From Oscarella lobularis (taxonomy: Eukaryota > Porifera > Homoscleromorpha > Homosclerophorida > Oscarellidae): DNA of 64,000 nt. Positions 21,813 through 33,390 of the stretch are shown piece by piece. How positions within the stretch are numbered: position 1 is the stretch's first letter; each line of letters opens with the position of its first letter. The notes under the pieces are model-generated. The model saw nothing but the letters and a program-made list of their open reading frames with translations. It had not been told where the DNA came from and made no database searches. Made by a program: the position numbers and the translations under genes. The stretch covers positions 1,240,001-1,304,000 of the forward strand of contig NC_089184.1 of NCBI RefSeq assembly GCF_947507565.1, written 5' to 3'.

Positions 21813-24800
21813 TTTCCAGGACAAATTGTCATAGGACAAATAGTCAAAGGAAAAATTGTCCCCAGGACAAATTGTCCCAGGACAAATTGTCCCAGGACAA
21901 ATAGTCCCCAGGACAAATTGTCCCCAGGACAAATTGTCCCAGAACAAATTGTACCCAGGACAAATTGTCCCAGGACAAATATTCCCAGGACAAATTGTCC
22001 CAGAACAAATTGTCCCCAGGACAAATTGTCCCAGGACAAATTGTCCCAGGACAAATGGTCTCAGGACAAATTGTGCCAGTGTCCTGGGGACAAATTATCC
22101 CCAGGACAAATTGTCCCCAGGACAAATTGTCCCCAGGACAAATTGTCCCCAGGACAAATTGTCCCAGGACAAATTGTCCCAGTACAAATTGTCCCAGGAC
22201 AAATTGTGCCAGTGTCCTGGGGACAAATTGTCCCCAGGACAAATTGTCCCCAGGACAAATTTTCCCCAGGACAAATTGTCCCCAGGACAAATTGTCCCAG
22301 GACAAATTGTCCCAGGACAAATTGTCCCAGGACAAATTGTCCCAGGACAAATTGTCCCCAGGACAAATTGTCGCAGGACAAATTGTCCCCATGACAAATT
22401 GTCCCAGGACAAATTGTCTAAGGACAAATTGTCCCAGGACAATTTGTCCCCAGGACAAATTGTCCCAGGAAAAATTGTCCCCAGGACAAATTGTCCCAGG
22501 ACAAATTGTCCCCAGGACAAATTGTCCCCAGGACAAATTGTCCCAAGGACAAATTGTCCCCAGGACAAATTGTCCCAGGACAAATTATCCCAGGACAAAT
22601 TGTCCCCAGGACAAATTGACCCAGGACAAATTGTCCCCAGGACAAATTGTCCCAGGATAAATTGTCCCTGGACAAATCGTCCCAGGACAAATTGTCTAAG
22701 GACAAATTGTCCCAGGACAAATTGTCCCCAGGACAAATTGTCCCAGGACAAATTGTCCCAGGACAAATTATCCCCAGGACAAATTGTCCCAGGACAAATT
22801 GTCCCCAGGACAAATTGTCCCCAGGACAAATTGTCCCCAGGACAAATTGTCCCCAGGACAAATTGTCCCTGGACAAATTGTCCCAGGACAAATTGTCTAA
22901 GGACAAATTGTCCCAGGACAAATTGTCCCCAGGACAAATTGTCCCAGGAAAAATTGTCCCCAGGACAAATTGTCCCAGGACTAATTGTCCCAGGACAAAT
23001 TGTCCCCAGGACAAATTGTCCCAGGACCAATTGTCCCAGAACAAATTGTCCCCAGGACAAATTGTCCCCAGGACAAATTGTCCCCAGGACAAATTGTCCC
23101 CAGGACAAATTGTCCCAGGAAAAATTGTCCCAGGACAAATTGTCCCAGGACAAATTGTCCCAGGACAAATTGTCCCCAGGACAAATTGTCCCAGGACAAA
23201 TTGTCCCCAGGACAAATTGTCCCAGGACAAATTGTCCCAGGACAAATTGTCCCCAGGACAAATTGTGCCAGGACAAATTGTCTCAGGACAAATTGTCCCC
23301 AGGACAAATTGTCCCCAGGACAAATTGTCCCCAGTACAAATTGTCCCCAGGACAAATTGTCCCCAGGACAAATTGTCCCTGGACAAATTGTCCCAGGACA
23401 AATTGTCTAAGGACAAATTGTCCCAGGACAAATTGTCCCCAGGACAAATTGTCCCAGGAAAAATTGTCCCCAGGACAAATTGTCCCAGGACTAATTGTCC
23501 CAGGACAAATTGTCCCCAGGACAAATTGTCCCAGGACCAATTGTCCCAGAACAAATTGTCCCCAGGACAAATTGTCCCCAGGACAAATTGTCCCCAGGAC
23601 AAATTGTCCCCAGGACAAATTGTCCCAGGAAAAATTGTCCCAGGACAAATTGTCCCAGGACAAATTGTCCCAGGACAAATTGTCCCCAGGACAAATTGTC
23701 CCAGGACAAATTGTCCCCAGGACAAATTGTCCCAGGACAAATTGTCCCAGGACAAATTGTCCCCAGGACAAATTGTGCCAGGACAAATTGTCTCAGGACA
23801 AATTGTCCCCAGGACAAATTGTCCCCAGGACAAATTGTCCCCAGTACAAATTGTCCCCAGGACAAATTGTCCCCAGGACAAATTGTCCCAGGACAAATTG
23901 TCCCAGGACAAATTGTCCCAGGACAAATTGTCCCAGGACAAATTGTCCCCAGGACAAATTGTCCCAAGACAAATTGTCCCAAGGACAAATTGTCCCCAGG
24001 ACAAATTGTCCCCAGGACAAATTGTCCCAGGAGTAATTGTCCCAGGACAAATTGTCCCAGGACAAATTGTCCCCAGGACAAATTGTCCCAAGACAAATTG
24101 TCCCAAGGACAAATTGTCCCCAGGACAAATTGTCCCCAGGACAAATTGTCCCAGGAGTAATTGTCCCAGGACAAATTGTCCCAGGACAAATTGTCCCAGG
24201 ACAAATTGTCCCAGAACAAATTGTGCCAGGACAATTTGTCCTGGGGACAAATTGTCCCCAGGACAAATTGGCCCTAGGACAAATTCTTTCAGGACAAATT
24301 GTCCCCAAGACAAATTGTCCCAGGACAAATTGTCCCAGGACAAATTGTCCCAGGACAAATTGTCCCCAAGACAAATTGTCCCCAGCACAAATTGTCCCAG
24401 GACAAATTCTCCCAGGACAAATTGTCTTAGGACAAATTGTCCCAGGACAAATTGTCCCCAGGACAAATTGTCCCGAGGACAAATTGTCTTAGGACAAATT
24501 GTCCCAGGACAAATTGTCCCAGGACAAATTGTCCCAGGACAAATTGTCCCCAGGACAAATTGTCCCAAGGACAAATTGTCCCAGGAGTAATTGTCCCAGG
24601 ACAAATTGTCCCAGGACAAATTGTGCCAGGACAATTTGTCCTGGGGACAAATTGTCCTCAGGACAAATTGGCCCCAGGACAAATTATCCCAGGACAAATT
24701 GTCCCCAGGACAAATTGTCCCAGGACAAATTGTCCCAGGACAAATTGTCCCAGGACAAATTGTCCCCAAGACAAATTGTCCCCAGGACAAATTGTCCCAG

Positions 24801-25733
24801 AAAAATTCTCCCAGGACAAATTGTCTTAGGACAAATTGTCTCAGGACAAATTGTCCCCAGGACAAATTGTCCCAGGCCAAATTGTCCCAGGACAAATTGT
24901 CCCAAGACAAATTGTCCCCAGGACAAATTGTCCCGAGGACAAATTGTCCCAGGACAAATTGTCCCAGGACAAATTGTCCTAGGAAAAATTGTCCCAGGAC
25001 AAATTGTCCCAGGACAAATTTTCGTAAGACAAATTGTCCCAGGACAATTTTTCCCGAGGACAAATTGTCCTGGGGATAAATTGTGCCCAGGACAAATTGT
25101 CCCAAGACAAATTGTCCCCAAGACAAATTGTCCCCAGGACAAATTGTCCCAGGACAAATTGTCCCCAGGACAAATTGTCCCAGGACAAATTGTCCCAGGA
25201 CAAATTGTCCCCAGGACAAATTGTCCCAGGACAAATTGTCCCCAGGACAAATTGTCCCAGGACAAATTGTCCCCAGGACAAATTGTCCCCAGAACAAATT
25301 GTCCCAGCACAAATTGTCCCAGGACAAATTGTCCCCAGGACAAATTGTCCCAGGAAAAATTGTCCCCAGGACAAATTGTCCCCAGGACAAATTGTCCCAG
25401 GACAAATTGTCCCAAGACAAATTGTCCCAGGACAAATTGTGCCAGGACAATTTGTCCTGGGGACAAATTGTCCCCAGGACAAATTGGCCCGAGGACAAAT
25501 TGTCCCAGGACAAATTGTCCCCAGGAAAAATTGTCCCAGGACAAATTGTCCCAGGACAAATTGTCCCCAGGAAAAATTGTCCCAGGACAAATTGTCCCAG
25601 GACAAATTGTCCCAGGACAAATTGTCCCCAAGAAAAATTGTCCCCAGGACAAATTGTCCCAGGACAAATTCTCCCAGGACAAATTGTCTTAGGACAAATT
25701 GTCCCAGGACAAACTGTCCCCAGGACAAATTCT
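21813..25733. repeat. GGACAAATTGTCC dyad array 1
   Basis: About 250 tandem units of 15 or 16 bp, (C)CCCAGGACAAATTGT. Each centres on GGACA-AAT-TGTCC, an inverted repeat with a 3-bp spacer. Mixed 15/16-bp periods leave all six frames open for long distances (up to about 1000 codons on minus) with no protein-like composition. A 510-bp segment is duplicated (22985 and 23495 onward). Orientation switches marked by GGACAATTTGTCCTGGGGAC recur. Confidence 0.95.
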
Positions 25734-26429
25734 GAATAAATGCAGAATTAATTCAGAATTAATTCCGAATTAATGCAGAATTTATTCTGAATTAATGCAG
25801 AATTTATTCGGAACTAATGCCGAATTTATTCTGAATAAATGCGGAATTTATTCTGAATTAATGCAGAATTTATTCTGAATTAATGCAGAACTTATTCTGA
25901 ATTAATGCAGAATTTATTCTGAATAAATGTAGCATTTATTCTGAATTAATTCAGAATTAATTCTGAATTAATGCAGAATTTATTCTGAATTAATGCAGAA
26001 TTTATTCGGAACTAATGCCGAATTTATTCTGAATAAATGCGGAATTTATTCTGAATTAATGCAGAATTTATTCTGAATTAATGCAGAACTTATTCTGAAT
26101 TAATGCAGAATTTATTCTGAATAAATGTAGCATTTATTCTGAATTAATTCAGAATTAATTCTGAATTAATGCAGAATTTATTCTGAATTAATGCAGAATT
26201 TATTCTGAATAAATGCAGAACTAATTCTGAATTAATGCAGAATAAATGCGAAATTTATTCTGAATTAATGCAGAATTAATTCAGAATTTATTCTGAATAA
26301 ATGCAGAATTAATCCTGAATTAATGCAGAAAAAATGCGGATTTTATTCTGAATTAATGCAGAATTTATTCTGAATTAATGCAGAATTAATTCTGAATAAA
26401 TACAGAATTAATTCTGAATTAATGCGGAA
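25734..26429. repeat. AT-rich repeat, spacer 3
   Basis: AT-rich 22-bp family. It contains an internal duplicate of about 190 bp (segment with GCCGAATTTATTCTG near 25810 and near 26010). No gene is seen. Confidence 0.85.
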
Positions 26430-26789
26430 TAAAAGATCGTGAACTTACGTAGACAAGGTGCTTTAGCTTTCTTTTCAACATTCTATATTCTTTACGAGAG
26501 CTACGCTGCCATGAAGCATCCATGATCGTATGTAAGGTGAAGAAAACGACAGGCGCTCCGTCGTGAGTCGACGATACGTCGGCGATCGTTCTAAAAGATC
26601 GCTCGTACACCCCGAAATGCCATGACGACGAAAAACTTAGCAATAACCGTTCAGAACGTGACGGAACACGACAAGAAGTCGATCAAGAACCTCAAACTCG
26701 CTCGCTAAGCGATGCACAGGAGACGAACGACGAGCAGGGCTTTTCGAGTGTAACGCGCGCTAAAACATCGCGAAAAAATCTCACATTCT
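26430..26789 (-). pseudogene. INO80E-like exon 1 block, copy 2
   Basis: Same 360-bp block as copy 1. ATG at 26523, coding to 26449, donor GTAAGT intact, Met at codon 15. The acceptor-like TTAG before the ATG reads TTAC. Carries private substitutions (for example GCTTTAGC near 26461). Confidence 0.5.
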
Positions 26790-27751
26790 CTGAATAAACA
26801 CAGAAATTATTCTGACTTAATGCAGGCTTTATTCTGAATTAATTCAGAATTTATTCTGAATTAATTCAGAATTTATACTGAATTAATGTAGAATTTATTC
26901 TGAATTAATGCAGAATTTATTCTGAATTAATGCAGAATTTATTCTGATTTAATGCAGAATTTATTCTAGATTCACGCAGAATTAGTACTGAATTAATGTA
27001 GAATTAATGAAGAATTAATGAAGAATTTATTCTGCATTAATTCAGAATAAATTCAGCATTAATTCAGAATAAAATCTGCATTAATTCAGAATAAATTCTG
27101 CATTAATTCAGAATAAATTCAGCATTAATTCAGAATAAATTCTGCATTAATTCAGAATTAATTCTGAATTAATGAGGAATTTATTCTGAATTATTGCAGA
27201 AATAATTCTGAATAAATGCAGAAGTAACTGTAAATTAATGCAGAATAAATGCGGAATTTATTCTGAATTAGTGTAAAATTTATTCCGAATTAATGCAGAA
27301 TTTATTCTCAATTAATGCAGAATTAATTCTGAATAAATGCAGAATTAATTCTGAATTAACGCAGAATAAATGCGGAATTTATTCTGAATTAATGGAGAAT
27401 TTATTCTTAATTAATTCAGTATTTATTCTGAATTAATGCATAATTTATTCTGAATTAATGCAGAATTCATTCTAAATAAATGCAGTATTTATTCTGAATT
27501 ACTTCAGAATTTAATCTTAATTTATTCTGAATTAATGCAGAATTTATTCTGAATTAATGCATAATTTATTCTGAATTAATGCAGAATTTATTCTGAATTA
27601 ATGCAGAATTTATTCTGAATTAATGCAGAAATAATTCTGAATAAATGCAGAATTAATTCTGAATAAATGCAGAATTAGTTCTGAATTAATGCAGAACAAA
27701 TGAGGAATTTATTCTGCATTATTGCAGAATTTATTCTGAAATAATTTAGAA
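26790..27751. repeat. AT-rich repeat, spacer 4
   Basis: AT-rich family. The part near 26870-27050 reappears in reverse complement at about 32634-32820. Ends in the conserved AGAATTTCCAGGAC junction. No gene is seen. Confidence 0.85.
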
Positions 27752-28490
27752 TTTCCAGGACAAATTGTCCCAAGGACAAATTGTCCCAGGACAAATTGTC
27801 CCAGGACAAATTGTCCCAGGACAAATTGTCCCCAGGACAAATTGTCCCCAGGACAAATTGTCGCAGGACAAAATGTCCCAGGACAAATTGTCCCCAGGAC
27901 AAATTGTCCCCAGGACAAATTGTCGCAGGACAAAATGTCCCAGGACAAATTGTCTCAGGACAAATTGTGCCAGGACAATTTGTCCTGGGGACAAATTGTC
28001 CCCAGGACAAATTGTCCCAGGACAAATTGTCCAGGACAAATTGTTCCAGGAGAAATTGTCTTAGGACAAATTGACCCAGGACAAATTGTCCCCAGGACAA
28101 ATTGTCCAAGGACAAATTCTTCTAGGACAAATTGTCCCCAGGACAAATTGTCCTGGGATCAAATTGTCCTGGGGACAAATTGTCCCAGGACAAATTGTCC
28201 CAGGACAAATTGTCCCCAGGACAAATTGTCCCCAGGACAAATTGTCCCCAGGACAAATTGTCCCCAGGACAAATTGTCCCCAGGACAAATTGTCCCAGGA
28301 CAAATTGTCCAGGACAAATTGTTCCAGGAGAAATTGTCTTAGGACAAATTGACCCAGGACAAATTGTCCCAGGACAAATTGTGCCAGGACAATTTGTCCT
28401 GGGGACAAATTGTCCCCAGGACAAATTGTCCCCAGGACAAATTGTCCCCAGGAAAAATTGTCCCAGAACAAATTGTCCCAGGACATATTC
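27752..28490. repeat. GGACAAATTGTCC dyad array 2
   Basis: Tandem 15/16-bp dyad units, about 47. A segment with the rare variants GTTCCAGGAGAAATTG and AATTGACCCAGG occurs twice, about 280 bp apart (near 28030 and 28310), so part of the array was duplicated. Confidence 0.95.
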
Positions 28491-28670
28491 TGAATAAATG
28501 CAGAATTAATTCTGAATAAATGCAGAAATAATTCTGAATTAATGCAGATTTTATTCTGAATTAATGCAGAATTTATTCTGAATTAATGCCGAATTAATTC
28601 TGAATAAATGCAAAATTAATTCTGAATTAATGCAGAATTAATTCTGAATTAATTCTGAATTAATGCGGAA
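28491..28670. repeat. AT-rich repeat, spacer 5
   Basis: Short AT-rich spacer, identical in pattern to 30376-30560. Confidence 0.85.
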
Positions 28671-29030
28671 TAAAAGATCGTGAACTTACGTAGACAAGGT
28701 GCTTCAGCTTTCTTTTCAACATTCTATATTCTTTACGAGAGCTACGCTGCCATGAAGCATCCATGATCGTATGTAAGGTGAAGAAAACGACAGGCGCTCC
28801 GTCGTGAGTCGACGATACGTCGGCGATCGTTCTAAAAGATCGCTCGTACACCCCGAAACGCCATGACGACGAAAAACTTAGCAATAACCGTTCAGAACGT
28901 GAAGGAACACGACAAGAAGTCGATCAAGAACCTCAAACTCGCTCGCTAAGCGATGCACAGGAGACGAACGACGAGCAGGGCTTTTCGAGTGTAACGCGCG
29001 CTAAAATATCGCGAAAAAATCTCACATTCT
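28671..29030 (-). pseudogene. INO80E-like exon 1 block, copy 3
   Basis: ATG at 28764, coding to 28690, donor intact. Shares the substitution TAAAATATCG with copy 4, in line with the 1890-bp duplication that contains both. Confidence 0.5.
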
Positions 29031-29950
29031 CTGAATAAACACAGAATTTATTCTGACTTAATGCAGGATTTATTCTGAATTAATTCAGAATTTATTCTGA
29101 ATTAATTCAGAATTTATACTGAATTAATGTAGAATTAATGAAGAATTAATGAAGAATTTATTCTGCATTAATTCAGAATAAATTCAGCATTAATTCAGAA
29201 TAAAATCTGCATTAATTCAGAACAAATAATGCAATAATTCAGAATAAATTCAGCATTAATTCAGAATAAATTCTGCATTAATTCAGAATTAATTCTGAAT
29301 TAATGCAGAATTTATTCTGAATTTTTACGGAATTTATCCTGAATAAATGCAGAAGTAATTCTAAATTAATGCAGAATAAATGCGGAATTTATTCTGAATT
29401 AATGTAAAATTTATTCTGAATTAATGCAGAATTTATTCTGAATTAATGCAGAATTAATGCTGAATAAATACAGAATTAATTCTGAATTAATGCAGACTAA
29501 ATGCGGAACTTATTCAGAATTAATGCAGAATTTATTCTGAATTAATTCAGAATTTATTTTAAATAAATGCAGAATTTATTCTGAATTAATTCAGAATTTA
29601 ATCTGAATTTATTCTGAATTAATGCAGAATTTATTCTGACTTAATGCAGAATTTATTCTGAATTAATGCAGAATTTATTCAGAATTAATGCAGAATTTAT
29701 TCTGAATTAATGCAGAATTAATTCTGAATTAATGCAGAATTTATTCTGGATTAATGCAGAAGTTATTCTGAATTAATGCAGAAATTATTCTAGATTAATG
29801 CAGAATTTATTCTGAATTAATGCAGAATTTATTCTCAATTAATGTAGAATTAATTCTGAATAAATGCAGAATGAATTCTGAATAAATGCAGAATAAATGA
29901 GGAATTTATTCTGCATTATTGCAGAATTTATTCTGAATTAATTTAGAATT
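29031..29950. repeat. AT-rich repeat, spacer 6
   Basis: AT-rich family, nearly identical to 30921-31840. No gene is seen. Confidence 0.85.
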
Positions 29951-30375
29951 TCCAGGACAAATTGTCATAGGACAAATACTGAAAGGAAAAATTGTCCCAA
30001 GGACAAATTGTCCCTGGACAAATTGTCCCAGGGCAAATTGTCCCCAGGACAAATTGTCCCCAGGACAAATTGTCCCAGGAAAAATTGTCCCAGGACAAAT
30101 TGTCCCCAGGACAAATTGTCCCCAGGACAAATTGTCCCAGAACAAATTGTCCCCAGGACAAATTGTCCCAGGACAAATATTCCCAGGACAAATTGTCCCA
30201 GAACAAATTGTCCCCAGGACAAATTGTCCCAGGACAAATTGTCCCAGGACAAATTGTCCCAGGACAAATTGTGCCAGGACAATTTGTCCTGGGGACAAAT
30301 TGTCCCCAGGACAAATTGTCCCCAGGACAAATTGTCCCCAGGAAAAATTGTCCCAGAACAAATTGTCCCAGGAGA
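29951..30375. repeat. GGACAAATTGTCC dyad array 3
   Basis: Shortest dyad array, about 27 units of 15/16 bp, with conserved left and right junctions. Confidence 0.95.
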
Positions 30376-30560
30376 TACTCTGAATAAATGCAGAATTAAT
30401 TCTGAATAAATGCAGAAATAATTCTGAATTAATGCAGATTTTATTCTGAATTAATGCAGAATTTATTCTGAATTAATGCCGAATTAATTCTGAATAAATG
30501 CAAAATTAATTCTGAATTAATGCAGAATTAATTCTGAATTAATTCTGAATTAATGCGGAA
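30376..30560. repeat. AT-rich repeat, spacer 7
   Basis: Short AT-rich spacer preceding exon-block copy 4. Confidence 0.85.
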
Positions 30561-30920
30561 TAAAAGATCGTGAACTTACGTAGACAAGGTGCTTCAGCTT
30601 TCTTTTCAACATTCTATATTCTTTACGAGAGCTACGCTGCCATGAAGCATCCATGATCGTATGTAAGGTGAAGAAAACGACAGGCGCTCCGTCGTGAGTC
30701 GACGATACGTCGGCGATCGTTCTAAAAGATCGCTCGTACACCCCGAAACGCCATGACGACGAAAAACTTAGCAATAACCGTTCAGAACGTGAAGGAACAC
30801 GACAAGAAGTCGATCAAGAACCTCAAACTCGCTCGCTAAGCGATGCACAGGAGACGAACGACGAGCAGGGCTTTTCGAGTGTAACGCGCGCTAAAATATC
30901 GCGAAAAAATCTCACATTCT
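30561..30920 (-). pseudogene. INO80E-like exon 1 block, copy 4
   Basis: ATG at 30654, coding to 30580, donor intact. Lies exactly 1890 bp from copy 3. Confidence 0.5.
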
Positions 30921-31840
30921 CTGAATAAACACAGAATTTATTATGACTTAATGCAGGATTTATTCTGAATTAATTCAGAATTTATTCTGAATTAATTCAG
31001 AATTTATACTGAATTAATGTAGAATTAATGAAGAATTAATGAAGAATTTATTCTGCATTAATTCAGAATAAATTCAGCATTAATTCAGAATAAAATCTGC
31101 ATTAATTCAGAACAAATAATGCAATAATTCAGAATAAATTCAGCATTAATTCAGAATAAATTCTGCATTAATTCAGAATTAATTCTGAATTAATGCAGAA
31201 TTTATTCTGAATTTTTACGGAATTTATCCTGAATAAATGCAGAAGTAATTCTAAATTAATGCAGAATAAATGCGGAATTTATTCTGAATTAATGTAAAAT
31301 TTATTCTGAATTAATGCAGAATTTATTCTGAATTAATGCAGAATTAATGCTGAATAAATACAGAATTAATTCTGAATTAATGCAGAATAAATGCGGAACT
31401 TATTCAGAATTAATGCAGAATTTATTCTGAATTAATTCAGAATTTATTTTAAATAAATGCAGAATTTATTCTGAATTAATTCAGAAATTAATCTGAATTT
31501 ATTCTGAATTAATGCAGAATTTATTCTGACTTAATGCATAATTTATTCTGAATTAATGCAGAATTTATTCAGAATTAATGCAGAATTTATTCTGAATTAA
31601 TGCAGAATTAATTCTGAATTAATGCAGAATTTATTCTGGATTAATGCAGAAGTTATTCTGAATTAATGCAGAAATTATTCTAGATTAATGCAGAATTTAT
31701 TCTGAATTAATGCAGAATTTATTCTCAATTAATGTAGAATTAATTCTGAATAAATGCAGAATGAATTCTGAATAAATGCAGAATAAATGAGGAATTTATT
31801 CTGCATTATTGCAGAATTTATTCTGAATTAATTTAGAATT
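30921..31840. repeat. AT-rich repeat, spacer 8
   Basis: AT-rich family, a 1890-bp-shifted copy of spacer 6 with scattered single-base differences. No gene is seen. Confidence 0.85.
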
Positions 31841-32540
31841 TCCAGGACAAATTGTCATAGGACAAATACTGAAAGGAAAAATTGTCCCAAGGACAAATTG
31901 TCCCTGGACAAATTGTCCCAGGGCAAATTGTCCCCAGGACAAATTGTCCCCAGGACAAATTGTCCCAGGAAAAATTGTCCCAGGACAAATTGTCCCCAGG
32001 ACAAATTGTCCCCAGGACAAATTGTCCCAGAACAAATTGTCCCCAGGACAAATTGTCCCAGGACAAATATTCCCAGGACAAATTGTCCCAGAACAAATTG
32101 TCCCCAGGACAAATTGTCCCAGGACAAATTCTCCCAGGACAAATGGTCTCAGGACAAATTGTGCCAGTGTCCTGGGGACAAATTGTCCCCAAGACAAATT
32201 GTCCCCAGGACAAATTGTCCCCAGGACAAATTGTCCCCAGGACAAATTGTCCCAGGACAAATTGTCCAAGGACAAATTGTCCCAGGACAAATTGTCCCAG
32301 GACAAATTGTCCCCAGGACAAATTGTCCCCAGGACAAATTGTCCCAGGACAAATTGTCACAGGACAAATTGTCCCCAGGACAAATTGTCCCAGGACAAAT
32401 TGTCCCAGGACAAATTGTCCCTAGGACAAATTGTCCCAGGACAAATTGTCCCAGGACAAATTGTCCCAGGACAAATTGTCCCAGGACAAATTGACCCAGG
32501 AAAAATGGTCCCCAGGACAAATTGTCCCAGGACATATTCT
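31841..32540. repeat. GGACAAATTGTCC dyad array 4
   Basis: About 45 dyad units. The first 280 bp match array 3, the rest is extra units. It is not followed by an exon block, unlike most arrays. Confidence 0.95.
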
Positions 32541-33390
32541 GAATAAATGCAGAATTAATTCTGAAGAAATGCAGAATTTATTCTGAATTAATGCAGATTT
32601 TATTCTGAATTAATGCTGAATTTATTCTGAATTAATGCAGAATAAATTCTTCATTAAGTCTTCATTAATTCTACATTAATTCAGTACTAATTCTGCGTGA
32701 ATCTAGAATAAATTCTGCATTAAATCAGAATAAATTCTGCATTAATTCAGAATAAATTCTGCATTAATTCAGAATAAATTCTACATTAATTCAGTATAAA
32801 TTCTGAATTAATTAAGAATAAATTCTGAATTAGTGCAGAAATAATTCTGAATAAATGCAGAAGTTACTGTAAATTAATGCAGAATAAATGCGGAATTTAT
32901 TCTGAATTAATGTAAAATTTATTCCGAATTAATGCAGAATTTATTCTCAATTAATGCAGAATTAATTCTGAATAAATGCAGAATTAATTCTGAATTAACG
33001 CAGAATAAATGCGGAATTTATTCTGAATTAATGGAGAATTTATTCTTAAATAATTCAGTATTTATTCTGAATTAATGCATAATTTATTCTGAATTAATGC
33101 AGAATTCATTCTAAATAAATGCAGTATTTATTCTGAATTAATTCAGAATTTAATCTGAATTTATTCTGAATTAATGCAGAATTTATTCTGAATTAATGCA
33201 TAATTTATTCCGAATTAATGCAGAATTTATTCTGAATTAATGCGGAATTTATTCTGAATTAATGCAGAAATAATTCTGAATAAATGCAGAATTAATTCTG
33301 AATAAATGCAGAATTAGTTCTGAATTAATGCAGAATAAATGAGGAATTTATTCTGCATTATTGCAGAATTTATTCTGAATTAATTTAGAA
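32541..33390. repeat. AT-rich repeat with an inverted segment, spacer 9 (exon block missing)
   Basis: AT-rich family. From about 32634 to 32820 the sequence is the reverse complement of the part of spacer 4 near 26870-27050, including rare markers (CTGCGTGAATCTAGAATAAA). The INO80E-like block expected here is absent, so an inversion and a deletion probably happened together. Confidence 0.85.

Noticed and set aside
22418-25513. Open frames of up to about 1000 codons across the dyad arrays on both strands
   Set aside because: Units of 15 and 16 bp contain no stop codon in any frame, so openness follows from composition. The frames jump at every 16-bp unit and the translations are only repeats of a few residues.
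26419-26643. The full 74-codon minus frame of the exon blocks as a small protein
   Set aside because: The frame includes upstream sequence that in copy 1 ends in a splice acceptor, and it reads through a perfect GTAAGT donor. The 25-codon part is the likely coding piece.
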